DNA from: Bacillus sp. AFS055030
GTDB lineage: Bacteria; Bacillota; Bacilli; Bacillales; Bacillaceae_G
Direction of reading: 5' to 3'
Length of the DNA stretch: 64,000 nt
Assembly (NCBI RefSeq): GCF_002574545.1
Contig: NZ_NUGT01000079.1
Coordinates: 64,442 to 128,441, forward strand
Position numbers and translations under genes: made by a program. Under the pieces are notes generated by a model. The model worked only from the letters and a program-made list of their open reading frames with translations, made no database searches and was not told the DNA's origin. This document shows positions 1-9,209 of the stretch, piece by piece (position 1 is the first letter of the stretch; each line of letters starts with the position of its first letter).

Positions 1-955
1 AAAGATCGTGCCTTATGATGACCAAGGGGATCCAAAAAAAGGTGTAGCAAATGCTGAGCAATTAGCTGCAGACAATAAAATTCTTGGAGTTGTAGGACAT
101 TTAAACTCTGGAGTAGCAATTCCATCGTCAGTAAAGTATGAGAAAGACCATATCGTAATGGTATCGCCTTCAAATACTGCAAATGAAGTAACTGATCGTG
201 GATTAGGAGTAGTTAACCGAATTTGTGCTCGTGATGACTTCCAAGGTCCTGCAGGTGCAAATTTCGCTGTAAATACATTAAAAGCTAAAAATATTTTTAT
301 CATTCAAGATAAAACACCTTACGGAACAGGTTTAGCAAATGAATTCAAAGCTGCGGCTGAGAAATTAGGCGCTAAAATTTTAGGTGAAGAAGGGATCTCA
401 ATTGGAGATAAAGACTTTAACGGTGTACTAAATAATGCGATTGCGAAAAAGCCTGATTTAGTATTCTTTGGTGGACTTTATGCTGAAGGTGGAATTTTAT
501 TAAAACAAGCTCGTGAAAAAGGATTAAACATCCCATTCATGGGTGGAGATGGAATGGACTCTTCAGGTCTAGTTGATATTGCTGGAGATGCTGTTAAAAA
601 CTTCTACTACACTTCAGTTGCTGGTGATACGTTAAAAACAGATAAAGGTAAAGCTTTTGCTGACGCTTATAAAGCTAAATTTAATAAAAACATTGAGTCG
701 TTCTCATCTTACGGATATGACTCTGCTGGTGTGTTATTAGAAGGACTAAAAAATGCGATCAACGATAACAAAGGAAAAACTCCTACTCGTGAACAAGTTG
801 AAAAAGCAGTTCGTGCAGTCCAAGATTATGATGGAGTAGTAACGAAGGTGGGCTTTGACAACAAAGGGGACAACAAATACGCAAAAGTATTTATTTATAC
901 GTTTAAAGAAGCTAAATATCCTGGTACTCAAGAAGGCGAAGTTACTAAACCATAA
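1..955 (+). CDS. Branched-chain amino acid ABC transporter substrate-binding protein (5' end outside window)
   Basis: The reading frame is open from base 2, so the gene begins upstream; only the C-terminal part of about 317 residues is present, without the expected lipoprotein signal. The visible part has the periplasmic-binding fold of LivJ-type proteins: an early VGHLNSGVAIP segment, then NRICARDDFQGPAGANF, then a FFGGLYAEGGILLKQAREKG stretch and GGDGMDSSG. By family it would bind leucine, isoleucine, valine or a related amino acid outside the membrane and deliver it to the permease. The complete set of two permeases and two ATPases follows directly, which supports the assignment. A hairpin separates it from livH, a common way to give the binding protein a higher transcript level than the membrane parts. 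Confidence 0.93.
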   Translation, partial: KIVPYDDQGDPKKGVANAEQLAADNKILGVVGHLNSGVAIPSSVKYEKDHIVMVSPSNTANEVTDRGLGVVNRICARDDFQGPAGANFAVNTLKAKNIFIIQDKTPYGTGLANEFKAAAEKLGAKILGEEGISIGDKDFNGVLNNAIAKKPDLVFFGGLYAEGGILLKQAREKGLNIPFMGGDGMDSSGLVDIAGDAVKNFYYTSVAGDTLKTDKGKAFADAYKAKFNKNIESFSSYGYDSAGVLLEGLKNAINDNKGKTPTREQVEKAVRAVQDYDGVVTKVGFDNKGDNKYAKVFIYTFKEAKYPGTQEGEVTKP

Positions 956-982
956 TGTTAGAACTTTGCTAACCAGAAAAAG

Positions 983-1019
983 AAAAGAGTATCCCGTAAA
1001 AAACGAGATACTCTTTTTC
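983..1019 (+). terminator. Rho-independent terminator after the binding-protein gene
   Basis: GAGTATC at 987-993 pairs with GATACTC at 1007-1013, with A/T pairs extending the stem, followed by TTTTT. It lies between the binding-protein gene and livH, so it probably attenuates rather than fully isolates the downstream permease genes. Confidence 0.8.
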
Positions 1020-1091
1020 TCTCAATAAGTTGAGAAAATTGTAAAATTTTGGAAATTGAAGTAATAAATTATATATAGGGGGTCTAAATAC

Positions 1092-2075
1092 ATGAATGAA
1101 GTAATCCAAACACTACCTCAAGTTCTAATAGACGGTCTTGTTTTAGGAGCAGTATATGCAATCGTAGCACTTGGTTACACGATGGTTTATGGGATATTAG
1201 AACTAATCAATTTTGCGCATGGTGAAATATTCATGGCGGGTGCGTTTATAGGTACTGCGGTATTAATTACATTTACTGGTTTAGGTTTATTAAGTAGTTT
1301 ACCTGCAATTATCGTGTTAGCAATCGTATTAATCATAGCTTCATTAGCTACTGGTTTCCTGGGAATGGGGATTGAAAGAGTTGCTTATCGTCCATTGCGA
1401 AAAGCACCAAAGTTAATTACATTAATTACAGCAATCGGTATTTCATTTTTACTTCAAGATATCGTACGTTTTATTGCTGAATTAAAAGAAGGAAATTACA
1501 TTATTACTGGTCCATCACTATTTTCAGGACAACACCAAATTAAAACTAGCTCAATTCTTTCTTCGTTTGGAAATGCACAAATTAAATCAGCATCCATCAT
1601 TATTTTAGTCGTTGCAGTTGTAATGATGATTTCATTAGATTACTTCATCAATAAAACAAAATGGGGTACAGCAATGCGTGCAGTTGCACAAGATCGTGAG
1701 ACTGCATCATTAATGTCCGTAAACGTTAACAAAGTCATTTCTTTAACATTCTTTTTAGGTTCTGGATTAGGTGGTGCAACTGGCGTACTATTTGCATTAC
1801 AGTACAACACAATTGATCCGTATATCGGCTTTATTTTAGGTCTAAAAGCATTTACAGCAGCGGTATTAGGTGGAATCGGAAATATCCGTGGTGCGATGCT
1901 TGGCGGTTTATTAATCGGTTTGATCGAAGTCTTTGCGGCAACAAATTTATCAACTTTAACACATGGCATCTTCCCATCAGAATATAAAGATGTTGTTGCA
2001 TTTGGAATTTTAATTCTAGTTCTAATATTCAAGCCAGAAGGTTTATTAGGTAAACCTGTAGCTGAGAAAGTGTAG
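1092..2075 (+). CDS. livH: Branched-chain amino acid ABC transporter permease LivH
   Basis: This is a hydrophobic protein of 327 residues with about eight membrane segments and the LivH/LivM permease fold. Typical family stretches are the early LVLGAVYAIVALGYTMVYGI and the later LGGIGNIRGAMLGG near residue 260, in the conserved cytoplasmic region that contacts the ATPases. It forms one half of the channel through which the binding protein delivers branched-chain amino acids. The start is the ATG preceded by GGGGG at 1078-1082. It is followed by livM after 9 bases, so the two are co-translated. Length is normal for the family. Confidence 0.95.
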   Translation: MNEVIQTLPQVLIDGLVLGAVYAIVALGYTMVYGILELINFAHGEIFMAGAFIGTAVLITFTGLGLLSSLPAIIVLAIVLIIASLATGFLGMGIERVAYRPLRKAPKLITLITAIGISFLLQDIVRFIAELKEGNYIITGPSLFSGQHQIKTSSILSSFGNAQIKSASIIILVVAVVMMISLDYFINKTKWGTAMRAVAQDRETASLMSVNVNKVISLTFFLGSGLGGATGVLFALQYNTIDPYIGFILGLKAFTAAVLGGIGNIRGAMLGGLLIGLIEVFAATNLSTLTHGIFPSEYKDVVAFGILILVLIFKPEGLLGKPVAEKV

Positions 2076-2084
2076 GTGAATTAG

Positions 2085-3353
2085 ATGAAGAGCTTATTAA
2101 ATGGGGTAAAACAATCAAATAAACTACAAGGAATTTTCTTAGGTGCTTATATTATTGTTACATCATTAGGATTATACCTATTGCAAGAATCAGTAACAGC
2201 ATTTCTATTAATTCTATTCTCACTTTACTTATTATATAAAACGAATTTTCCAGTCAAATTAAAGTGGAGTATTGGGATACTAGTTTTAACAGTGATCATG
2301 CCGTATGTAGCATCACAAGGTACAGCACTTGAATCATATATGGGTGTAGCGACTTTAGTAGGAATCTATGTTGCAATGGCACTTGGATTAAACGTAGTAG
2401 TTGGGTTAGCAGGTTTATTAGATTTAGGTTTCGTAGCTTTCTTTGCAATCGGTTCATATACTTATGCAATCTTTTCTACAAAACAAGTAACGAATTTCTT
2501 ACATTTTGACTTTCTTCCTTTTTCAGGAAACTCATTTTGGGCATTTATTATAATCGGTGGAATTATCGCTGCAATCGCAGGCGTATTATTAGGTATACCA
2601 GTACTTCGAGTAAAAGGTGATTATTTAGCAATTGTAACACTTGGATTTGGAGAAATTATTCGAATTGTATTTAATAACTTAGATAAACCAGTAAATATAA
2701 CTGGAGGAGCACAAGGTATTTCTTCTATTTCGCCACCTACTTTATTTGGATTAGAGATTGTTAATTCAAGCCAATTTTATTATGTGGTACTAGTTGTATT
2801 GGCAATCGTCATTTTAGCTGTTACGAGATTACAAGATTCTAAGCTTGGTCGTTCTTGGCAGGCGGTTCGTGAAAATGAAATCGCTGCACAAGCATCAGGG
2901 ATTCACTTAGTACGTACGAAATTAATTGCATTTGCAATCGGTGCATCGTTCTCAGGAATGATGGGGGTAGTATTCTCTGCAAAGCAAATGTTCATCGATC
3001 CGACAAGCTTTACATTACTTGAATCAATCACAATCTTAGTAATGGTTATTTTAGGCGGTATGGGCAGCGTTCCAGGTGTAATCCTTGGTGCAGCACTAGT
3101 AACTATCTTAAACCTACAAGTATTAACAGAAATTACAAATTATTTAAACCAATTAACTTTAGATGGCGTGATTAATTTACCACCTGCTTTATCGCCTGCT
3201 AAAATGCAACGTATGATTTTCGGGCTAATTTTAGTACTTGTAGCAATCTTCAGGCCAAAAGGATTATTGCCTGCTAAAAATAAGATTGTTCCAAAAGAAG
3301 ATGTCGTAGATCAAACTATAGTCGAAGAAAAAACAAGCTCAGTTTCATTTTAG
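2085..3353 (+). CDS. livM: Branched-chain amino acid ABC transporter permease LivM
   Basis: This 422-residue membrane protein is the second channel subunit. An N-terminal extension of several hydrophobic helices precedes the conserved permease core, which contains LGLNVVVGLAGLLDLGFVAF and the LAIVTLGFGEIIRI loop typical of LivM. A GGMGSVPGVILGAAL stretch near residue 325 matches the ATPase-contact region of the family. The C-terminal tail after about residue 395 is charged and cytoplasmic. The ATG has GGTG upstream and starts 9 bases after livH; livG follows after 15 bases, so this lies inside the livHMGF operon. Confidence 0.95.
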   Translation: MKSLLNGVKQSNKLQGIFLGAYIIVTSLGLYLLQESVTAFLLILFSLYLLYKTNFPVKLKWSIGILVLTVIMPYVASQGTALESYMGVATLVGIYVAMALGLNVVVGLAGLLDLGFVAFFAIGSYTYAIFSTKQVTNFLHFDFLPFSGNSFWAFIIIGGIIAAIAGVLLGIPVLRVKGDYLAIVTLGFGEIIRIVFNNLDKPVNITGGAQGISSISPPTLFGLEIVNSSQFYYVVLVVLAIVILAVTRLQDSKLGRSWQAVRENEIAAQASGIHLVRTKLIAFAIGASFSGMMGVVFSAKQMFIDPTSFTLLESITILVMVILGGMGSVPGVILGAALVTILNLQVLTEITNYLNQLTLDGVINLPPALSPAKMQRMIFGLILVLVAIFRPKGLLPAKNKIVPKEDVVDQTIVEEKTSSVSF

Positions 3354-3368
3354 GAGGGAGGTTGTCAA

Positions 3369-4139
3369 ATGTTAAAAACAACGAATTTAACGAAAAGTTT
3401 TGGCGGTCTAACAGCTGTTAATAATGTAAATATTGAAATTAAAGAAGGCTCAATTACAGCCGTAATTGGACCAAATGGTGCAGGAAAGACAACATTTTTT
3501 AATATGATCACAGGTGTATATACGCCTACTAGTGGTGAAATATTGTTAGGAAATGAGAGCTTAGTCGGATTAAAGCCACATTCTGTTAATAAAAAAGGCA
3601 TTGCGCGTACATTCCAAAATATTCGTTTATTTAGTAGTATGACTGCTTTAGAAAACGTCATGGTAGGAATGCATCAGCATTTAAAATATGGTGTTTTTTC
3701 AACAATTTTCCATTTACCTAAATTTAAAAAAGCAGAAAAATCGGCAATGAAAGAGGCATATAAATGGTTAGAATACGTAGGATTGGCTGATGTTTATAAT
3801 GAAGAAGCATCAAGTCTATCTTACGGTGCACAAAGACGACTCGAAATAGCTCGCGCATTAGCATCTAGGCCAAGAATCTTACTTTTAGATGAACCAGCAG
3901 CAGGGATGAATCCGAAAGAAACGAAAGAATTGACTGATTTAATTTATCAAATGAGAGATGACCTTAACTTAACAATCGTCTTAATCGAGCATGATATGAA
4001 ACTTGTTATGGAAATATCGGAATATTTATTTGTACTTGATCATGGTGAAAAAATTGCAGAAGGAAAACCTCTCGAAATTCGTAATAATCAAAAAGTAATT
4101 GAAGCCTATTTAGGAAAAAGTGCAGTGACTACTGCATAG
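3369..4139 (+). CDS. livG: Branched-chain amino acid ABC transporter ATP-binding protein LivG
   Basis: This 256-residue ABC ATPase powers the LivHM channel from the cytoplasmic side. The Walker A motif GPNGAGKTT is at residues 34-42, the signature segment is LSYGAQRRLEIARAL, and Walker B is ILLLDEPAAGMNP; these sequences, including the AAGMNP ending, are typical of LivG rather than LivF. An EHDM segment provides the switch histidine. The start ATG follows GGAGGGAGG at 3353-3361. It sits 15 bases after livM and 18 before livF. All catalytic motifs are intact. Confidence 0.95.
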   Translation: MLKTTNLTKSFGGLTAVNNVNIEIKEGSITAVIGPNGAGKTTFFNMITGVYTPTSGEILLGNESLVGLKPHSVNKKGIARTFQNIRLFSSMTALENVMVGMHQHLKYGVFSTIFHLPKFKKAEKSAMKEAYKWLEYVGLADVYNEEASSLSYGAQRRLEIARALASRPRILLLDEPAAGMNPKETKELTDLIYQMRDDLNLTIVLIEHDMKLVMEISEYLFVLDHGEKIAEGKPLEIRNNQKVIEAYLGKSAVTTA

Positions 4140-4157
4140 TGAAAGGAGTACAAAAAG

Positions 4158-4865
4158 ATGACACTATTACAATTAAAAGATATTAACTCTTTTTACGGTG
4201 GTATACAAGCACTGAAAAATATAAACATTGAAGTAAATGAAGGTGAAATAGTAACATTAATTGGTAGTAACGGTGCAGGAAAATCTACTACTCTAAAAAC
4301 GATTTGTGGTCAAGTTAAACCAAAATCTGGAACGCTTATTTATAAAGGTGAAGAATTAATAAAGTTACAATCTCATGAAATTGCCTTAAAAGGAATTGCT
4401 CATGTACCGGAAGGAAGAAGAATCTTTTCTAAATTAACTGTAAAAGAAAATTTAGAGATGGGTGCTTTCTCAGTTAAAGATAAAAAACTAATCGCTGCTC
4501 GTATGGAAATGGTATTTGATTATTTTCCAAGACTAAAAGAGCGGATCAGCCAAAAAGGCGGTACGATGAGTGGAGGAGAACAACAAATGCTAGCAATTGG
4601 TCGAGGACTGATGATGGGGCCATCATTGCTAATGCTTGATGAACCATCAATGGGTCTTGCTCCAATTATCGTTGAACAAATATTTGAAATCATTGAGCAA
4701 TTAAACAAACAAGGAATGACCATCTTATTAGTTGAACAAAACGCCTACCAAGCATTACAAATTGCTCACCGTGGCTATGTCATTCAAACTGGTGAGATTC
4801 AAATGGTTGGTGAAGGTAAAGCATTAATGAATAATGAAGAAGTGAAAAAAGCATATTTAGCATAA
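4158..4865 (+). CDS. livF: Branched-chain amino acid ABC transporter ATP-binding protein LivF
   Basis: This 235-residue ATPase pairs with LivG. Walker A is GSNGAGKSTT around residues 34-43, the signature is MSGGEQQMLAIGRGLM and Walker B is LLMLDEPSMGLAP, the standard LivF pattern. AHVPEGRRIFSKLTV is the LivF-typical stretch after Walker A. It is preceded by AAAGGAG and is the last gene of the operon; a strong hairpin with a T-run follows. All five transporter components are therefore present, with normal lengths. Confidence 0.95.
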   Translation: MTLLQLKDINSFYGGIQALKNINIEVNEGEIVTLIGSNGAGKSTTLKTICGQVKPKSGTLIYKGEELIKLQSHEIALKGIAHVPEGRRIFSKLTVKENLEMGAFSVKDKKLIAARMEMVFDYFPRLKERISQKGGTMSGGEQQMLAIGRGLMMGPSLLMLDEPSMGLAPIIVEQIFEIIEQLNKQGMTILLVEQNAYQALQIAHRGYVIQTGEIQMVGEGKALMNNEEVKKAYLA

Positions 4866-4886
4866 TAAACAATGTAACGTAAAAAA

Positions 4887-4935
4887 GAGGATGTTTCATT
4901 GGTCAGGTTTTACTGACTTGTGAACATCCTTTTTT
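4887..4935 (+). terminator. Terminator of the liv operon
   Basis: AGGATGTTTCA pairs with TGAACATCCT (one bulged T), with an inner GTCAG/CTGAC hairpin, followed by TTTTTT. Confidence 0.88.
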
Positions 4936-4962
4936 GATGTAAATGAATTTGAACTTACAAAT

Positions 4963-4992
4963 AATAAAAAGAGGGAACACCTTGGCTCCCTC
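4963..4992 (-). terminator. Terminator for the minus-strand hypothetical gene
   Basis: Read on the minus strand, GAGGGA and TCCCTC (4971-4976 and 4987-4992) form a short stem followed by TTTTTATT. It sits just after the stop of the 5008-5436 gene. The short stem limits confidence. Confidence 0.55.
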
Positions 4993-5007
4993 ATTAATAC
5001 AAATTTA

Positions 5008-5436
5008 TTATTTATTAGAAATAAATTCTGAAACTTTTAATTGTTCTTCACTTGACGCATTGTTAATTGAAGATTGAAGTGATTCCTCTAGTAAACTACG
5101 ATTCTTGTAAAAATCTTCATGTTTACTATTATAATAGTACTTCACTGCTTCTAAATCTGAGAAAAACTCTTTTCCAAGCTTTAGAAGAAATGTTACTGGA
5201 AGTCCTTCGATCACTACTGTATTTACATTTTCAGAAATTTCATTTACCGTACTGTTTGAAGTTGAAATCATTTCCTCGTTTAATTCTTTAACAAGTAATT
5301 GTTCGAACCCTTTTATTTTATTGTTTCTTTTTTTAATGATTCGCTTTTTGTTTGTCTTTAATAAACGAATGGAATGATGTTTATCAAGCAATACTGCTGA
5401 ACGTTTCTTTTTCTTTAAAAAAATGCTGCTACTCAA
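5008..5436 (-). CDS. Hypothetical small basic protein
   Basis: I do not recognise a family. A longer frame opens at GTG 5445, but AAGGGAG (5446-5452 on the minus strand) abuts that codon with no spacing, whereas the TTG at 5434-5436 lies 9 bases downstream of it. The TTG start, giving 142 residues, is therefore preferred. The N-terminal third is strongly basic (KKKK, then RIIKKRNNK), with no signal peptide or membrane helix; the C-terminal two thirds is acidic, Ser/Asn/Glu-rich and predicted helical. It is a single minus-strand gene between two plus-strand units, with its own likely terminator. Coding is supported by the start signal and by orientation rather than by homology. Confidence 0.6.
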   Translation of the reverse strand: MSSSIFLKKKKRSAVLLDKHHSIRLLKTNKKRIIKKRNNKIKGFEQLLVKELNEEMISTSNSTVNEISENVNTVVIEGLPVTFLLKLGKEFFSDLEAVKYYYNSKHEDFYKNRSLLEESLQSSINNASSEEQLKVSEFISNK

Positions 5437-5598
5437 AACTAGCACTCCCTTCTGATAGTATAGTATATAAATAAAACAACTTTTCTATCATACCAAGTAA
5501 TGCTCATACTGTAAAGGTTTTATCTTTACATGTTATATTTCCAAAAAAAATTCAAAAAATTCACCGTTTTTTTCTATCAAAATTGTTCATAATAATAT

Positions 5599-5628
5599 TT
5601 GACTTAATCATAGTCACTTTGTTAAAAT
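5599..5628 (+). promoter_or_regulatory. Sigma-A promoter of the glycine T-box operon
   Basis: TTGACT at 5599-5604 and TAAAAT at 5623-5628 are separated by 18 bases, placing the transcript start just upstream of the T-box leader. Confidence 0.75.
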
Positions 5629-5644
5629 AACTACATATTATTTA

Positions 5645-5858
5645 TTACATATAACGTTGACGGAAAGAAGTACCTAAAGATTATTTTGTAAAAGCGAGTT
5701 GAGGATGGTGTGAGCTCAATCAAAACCTTTAGCGAAAGGCATTCCTGAGTTAATTTTTAAAGTGGACAATTTTTTTAATTGTCAACTAGGGTGGAACCGC
5801 GGGTGCATATACAGCTCTCGTCCCTAGGCAGAAAATGCCTAAGGATGAGAGCTTTTTT
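5645..5858 (+). ncRNA. T-box leader (glycine) controlling glycyl-tRNA synthetase
   Basis: The hallmark T-box AGGGTGGAACCGCGG is at 5788-5802, downstream of a long stem I that carries the usual AG-rich element (GTTGAGGATGGTGTGAGC region around 5699-5716). GGC at 5738-5740, followed by A, fits the specifier position and encodes glycine, matching the downstream synthetase. The terminator is a strong hairpin (5813-5851) with a T-run to 5858; uncharged tRNA-Gly would stabilise the competing antiterminator. The leader is RNA acting in cis, so charging of tRNA-Gly sets expression of the next gene. Confidence 0.93.
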
Positions 5859-5910
5859 ATTTCATTCTTGCATTTTCTAAAAAACAATTTGAAAATTGGA
5901 GGCAAATGAA

Positions 5911-7296
5911 ATGTCAGAAAAATCGATGGATGTAGTAGTAAGTCATGCTAAACACAGAGGATTTGTATTCCCAGGTTCTGAAATTTACGGTGGTTTAGCA
6001 AATACGTGGGATTATGGTCCACTAGGTGTTGAATTAAAAAATAATGTGAAAAAAGCTTGGTGGAAAAAGTTTGTACAACAAAGTCCATATAATGTTGGAT
6101 TAGATGCTGCAATCTTAATGAATCCACGTACATGGGAAGCTTCAGGTCATATTGGTAACTTTAATGATCCAATGATCGATTGCAAAAATTGTAAAGCTCG
6201 TCATCGTGCAGATAAATTAATCGAAAATGCACTTGAAGAAAAAGGAATGGAAATTGTCGTTGATGGTCTTCCATTTTCAGAAATGGCTAAATTAATTGAG
6301 GAGCATAATATAGCTTGCCCTGATTGTGGTAGCCATGATTTTACAGATATTCGTCAATTCAACTTAATGTTTAAAACATTCCAAGGTGTTACTGAATCAA
6401 GTACGAATGAAATTTTCTTACGCCCTGAGACAGCTCAAGGTATTTTCGTAAACTTCAAAAATGTTCAACGTACAATGAGAAAGAAAGTTCCATTTGGGAT
6501 CGCTCAAATCGGTAAAAGCTTCCGTAACGAAATTACTCCAGGAAATTTCACGTTCCGTACTCGTGAATTTGAACAAATGGAGCTTGAATTCTTCTGTAAA
6601 CCAGGTGAAGAGCTAGAGTGGTATTCTTATTGGAAAGAAACAGCTAATAAATGGCTTTTAGCTTTAGGCATGAAAGAAGAAAACCTTCGTTTACGTGAAC
6701 ATAGTGAAGATGAATTATCACATTATAGTAATGCAACAACAGACTTTGAATATAAATTCCCATTTGGTTGGGGCGAATTATGGGGTATTGCGTCTCGTAC
6801 AGATTATGATTTAAAACAACATATGGAATATTCAACTGAAGATTTCACATATCATGATCCAATTACAAATGAAAAATACGTTCCATATTGTATCGAGCCA
6901 TCATTAGGTGCAGATCGTGTGACGTTAGCATTTTTAATTGATGCTTATGAAGAAGAGGCATTAGAAGATGGTACATCTCGTACAGTCATGCGTCTACATC
7001 CTGCTTTAGCACCATATAAAGCAGCAATTTTACCATTATCTAAAAAATTATCAGAAAATGCACAAGAAGTATTTGCTTCTTTAGCAGAAGATTTCAATGT
7101 TGATTTCGATGAAACTGGTTCAATCGGTAAACGTTATAGACGTCAAGATGAAATCGGTACTCCTTTCTGTATTACTTATGACTTCGAATCAATTGAAGAT
7201 GGTAAAGTAACAGTTCGTGATCGTGACACAATGGAGCAAACTCGTGTTGCAATAAGTGAATTACAATCATTTTTATCAAATAAAATTAAATTTTAA
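5911..7296 (+). CDS. glyS: Glycyl-tRNA synthetase, homodimeric type
   Basis: This class II synthetase charges tRNA-Gly. Start choice: the frame opens at TTG 5896, but GGAGG at 5898-5902 sits 8 bases before ATG 5911, giving 461 residues beginning [10 protein letters not shown]. The N-terminal [14 protein letters not shown] and TWDYGPLG segments and the class II motif 2 region (FRNEITPG, then [14 protein letters not shown]) identify the one-subunit GlyRS, not the alpha2-beta2 GlyQ/GlyS enzyme. Two CxxC pairs (CKNC, CPDC) form an insertion that may bind zinc. The [14 protein letters not shown] segment is motif 3, and an anticodon-binding domain follows from about residue 355. It is controlled by the T-box leader and ends at its own terminator. 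Confidence 0.96.
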   Translation: MSEKSMDVVVSHAKHRGFVFPGSEIYGGLANTWDYGPLGVELKNNVKKAWWKKFVQQSPYNVGLDAAILMNPRTWEASGHIGNFNDPMIDCKNCKARHRADKLIENALEEKGMEIVVDGLPFSEMAKLIEEHNIACPDCGSHDFTDIRQFNLMFKTFQGVTESSTNEIFLRPETAQGIFVNFKNVQRTMRKKVPFGIAQIGKSFRNEITPGNFTFRTREFEQMELEFFCKPGEELEWYSYWKETANKWLLALGMKEENLRLREHSEDELSHYSNATTDFEYKFPFGWGELWGIASRTDYDLKQHMEYSTEDFTYHDPITNEKYVPYCIEPSLGADRVTLAFLIDAYEEEALEDGTSRTVMRLHPALAPYKAAILPLSKKLSENAQEVFASLAEDFNVDFDETGSIGKRYRRQDEIGTPFCITYDFESIEDGKVTVRDRDTMEQTRVAISELQSFLSNKIKF

Positions 7297-7312
7297 TTTA
7301 GTTTTTTGAATG

Positions 7313-7338
7313 AAGGTGTCCTTTTGGACATCTTTTTT
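7313..7338 (+). terminator. Terminator after glycyl-tRNA synthetase
   Basis: GGTGTCC pairs with GGACATC (one G-T pair) around a short T loop, followed by a run of T. Confidence 0.75.
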
Positions 7339-7423
7339 CATATATTTTACTAAAGCTTGTTTAAAGTTTAAGAATTTTACTAAAAATGGTAAAATAAAGG
7401 TATAAAATAAAGGAGGAGTTTAA

Positions 7424-8146
7424 ATGAGGAGTTCGAATCCTATCTTAAATTCTGAACGATTATCGAAATCAAGGCATTCTACTAAAGCGATGACGATTGG
7501 TGGGACAATTGGTAAAACGATCATCGCATTAATCTTACTAATCGCAACAGCGGGATACTCATTTTATCTAACGGCAACTGGAACACTTAATTCTAAAGTG
7601 TTTATAGGATGTTTGATCGTTGCACTCATTCTTGGATTAGTAACATCTTTTTCACCTAGAATTGCGCCGATTACTACACCTATTTATGCAGCAGTTGAAG
7701 GGATTTTAATTGGAAATATTTCAGCTGTTTATGAAGCAACATATGGAATGATTGTCCTACAAGCGGTTCTATTAACAATTGCAATTATTGCAGGAACATT
7801 AATTTGTTATGCTACTGGACTAGTTAAAGTAACGCACCGTTTTAGATCAATCGTTTTAGGCTTAACAATTGGTGTATTTTTATTTTATTTACTTACGATG
7901 GTCCTACAACTATTCCATGTTCCAATTCCATTTATTCATCAATCGGGTCCAATCGGAATATTTGTTAGTTTGGCAATACTAGTAATTGCTTCATTAAATC
8001 TATTTTTGGATTTTGAATTAATTACAACAAGTGTTAGACAAGGTGCACCAAAAGAATTCGAATGGTATTGTGCTTTTGGTTTATTAGTAACAGTCATTTG
8101 GGTTTATATTGAAGCACTACGATTCCTTTCGAGGCTTCGCGATTAA
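7424..8146 (+). CDS. Bax inhibitor-1/YccA family membrane protein
   Basis: This 240-residue protein has a charged N-terminal tail of about 25 residues and then seven hydrophobic helices, as in the bacterial BI-1-like family. Diagnostic stretches are PIYAAVEGILIGNISAVYE near residue 85, and, near the C-terminus, LNLFLDFELI and EFEWYCAFGLLVTVIWVYIE; the acidic residues inside these last helices are conserved in the family. It is an inner-membrane protein, proposed elsewhere to act in ion (calcium) leak, but the role in bacteria is not established. AGGAGG lies 6-10 bases upstream of the ATG. The gene stands alone between two terminators. Confidence 0.88.
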   Translation: MRSSNPILNSERLSKSRHSTKAMTIGGTIGKTIIALILLIATAGYSFYLTATGTLNSKVFIGCLIVALILGLVTSFSPRIAPITTPIYAAVEGILIGNISAVYEATYGMIVLQAVLLTIAIIAGTLICYATGLVKVTHRFRSIVLGLTIGVFLFYLLTMVLQLFHVPIPFIHQSGPIGIFVSLAILVIASLNLFLDFELITTSVRQGAPKEFEWYCAFGLLVTVIWVYIEALRFLSRLRD

Positions 8147-8163
8147 CTAATTTTAGTCAGTTT

Positions 8164-8196
8164 GACCTTACTCTCAAATGAAAGTAAGGTTTTTTA
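8164..8196 (+). terminator. Terminator after the Bax-inhibitor-like gene
   Basis: ACCTTAC at 8165-8171 pairs with GTAAGGT at 8184-8190, followed by TTTTTT. Confidence 0.82.
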
Positions 8197-8262
8197 CTAT
8201 ATTTTGATTTTTAATTTGATCATAATTCAATAGAATGACAAAAGTAGAAAGTAGGGAAATAG

Positions 8263-8457
8263 ATGAGTAAGAAAAAATTTGAAGTCTTTGAAAATGAAAC
8301 AATTAATGATTGCTTAGAGAGAATGCAAAGAGAAGGCTATACACCAGTTAAAAGAATGGAAGTACCAATATTTTCAGAGCAAATGGTTAATGGTAAGGTA
8401 GAAATTGAACCAACTGGAAGAAAGATTGTATTTGAAGGTAGATTAAATACGAATTGA
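8263..8457 (+). CDS. yebG: NETI-motif small protein
   Basis: This 64-residue soluble protein contains the sequence FENETINDCLERM at residues 9-21, including the NETI tetrapeptide that names the Bacillus YebG family; the following GYTPVKRMEVPIFSE stretch also fits. The family is small, conserved in Bacillaceae and of unknown function. In B. subtilis yebG lies next to the purine operon; here it is next to a zinc-ribbon protein and an ileS gene, so the purine context is not retained. AGTAGGGAA lies upstream of the ATG. The symbol is by family resemblance only. Confidence 0.85.
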   Translation: MSKKKFEVFENETINDCLERMQREGYTPVKRMEVPIFSEQMVNGKVEIEPTGRKIVFEGRLNTN

Positions 8458-8519
8458 TATGAATAAATAGAATAATTTAATGGAATAGTAACCTTATATG
8501 AATAAAATGAGGTGAAAAA

Positions 8520-8768
8520 ATGCATAAATTAGCATGTCCACGCTGTAAAACAAACAAAAGTAGATTTTATTTAATTGAACAAAACCCAAAAGCAGTTAAA
8601 TTAAATGCTCAAAGCGGAGATGTTGAAATAGAAGAATATGTTTCAAGTGGGCTAGATCCATTTTTTGTTCCGTATAAAGGTCCAGACTATTTAGTTCAAT
8701 GTGGAACTTGTGGTTTAATTGATCAAAGTGTTATGTTTGAAAAAACAGCAGATTCATTGAAATTTTAA
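8520..8768 (+). CDS. Small zinc-ribbon protein, function unknown
   Basis: This 82-residue protein has CPRC at residues 6-9 and CGTC at about 62-65, an arrangement that forms a single zinc ribbon closing the N- and C-termini around an acidic middle (GDVEIEEYVSSG). There is no enzyme motif and no membrane segment. GAGGTG lies upstream of the ATG, and the gene follows the NETI gene after 62 bases, so the two are probably co-transcribed. A nucleic-acid or protein contact role is possible but not shown by the sequence. Confidence 0.75.
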   Translation: MHKLACPRCKTNKSRFYLIEQNPKAVKLNAQSGDVEIEEYVSSGLDPFFVPYKGPDYLVQCGTCGLIDQSVMFEKTADSLKF

Positions 8769-8861
8769 ATTAAGGTGCCTATACATTCAGGTACCAAAGG
8801 AAAAAAAGTAGATGATATCCACAAAGAGGCCATCTAAATAAAAAATAAATTTAAGAAAACT

Positions 8862-8890
8862 TTGACTTTTTAGTAGTCGATGGATATAAT
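8862..8890 (+). promoter_or_regulatory. Sigma-A promoter of the isoleucine T-box operon
   Basis: TTGACT at 8862-8867 and a perfect TATAAT at 8885-8890 are separated by 17 bases. This is the strongest promoter match in the window. Confidence 0.88.
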
Positions 8891-8919
8891 AATTAACAAT
8901 TAAAGCACACAAATGAATT

Positions 8920-9175
8920 CAATGACGAGAAAAGTAATTTTTGTTACTGTTCTACAGAGAGCCGGGGCAGCTGAAATCCGGTGAATAGTACTTAAATGAA
9001 GATCCTCTCCGAGAAGTCAAACTGAAAATATAAGTAGGTTTGAACGGGTGTCTACCGTTAAAAGGAACGCGTATGATTGTACGTGACTAGAGTGCTATTG
9101 AAGAACGGACTGTTTTCAATAGAATTAGGGTGGTATCGCGGTTAAACCCGTCCCTTATGATAGGGGCGGGTTTTT
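8920..9175 (+). ncRNA. T-box leader (isoleucine) controlling ileS
   Basis: The T-box AGGGTGGTATCGCGG is at 9127-9141. Stem I contains the AG-bulge region GAGAGCCGGGGCAGCTGAAA (8957-8976) and the distal loop. ATC at 9002-9004 is the best specifier codon candidate and encodes isoleucine, the amino acid of the downstream synthetase, though I did not fold stem I completely. The terminator is AAACCCG (9144-9150) pairing with CGGGTTT and ending in a T-run. Uncharged tRNA-Ile would prevent termination and induce the synthetase. Confidence 0.92.
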
Positions 9176-9209
9176 GTGTGCTTTAAAAAAATAAGAGAGG
9201 CGATATCAT

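Noticed and set aside
1640-2032. 130-codon minus-strand frame inside livH
   Set aside because: Antisense to a well-supported permease and without start signals; its composition reflects the complement of membrane helices.
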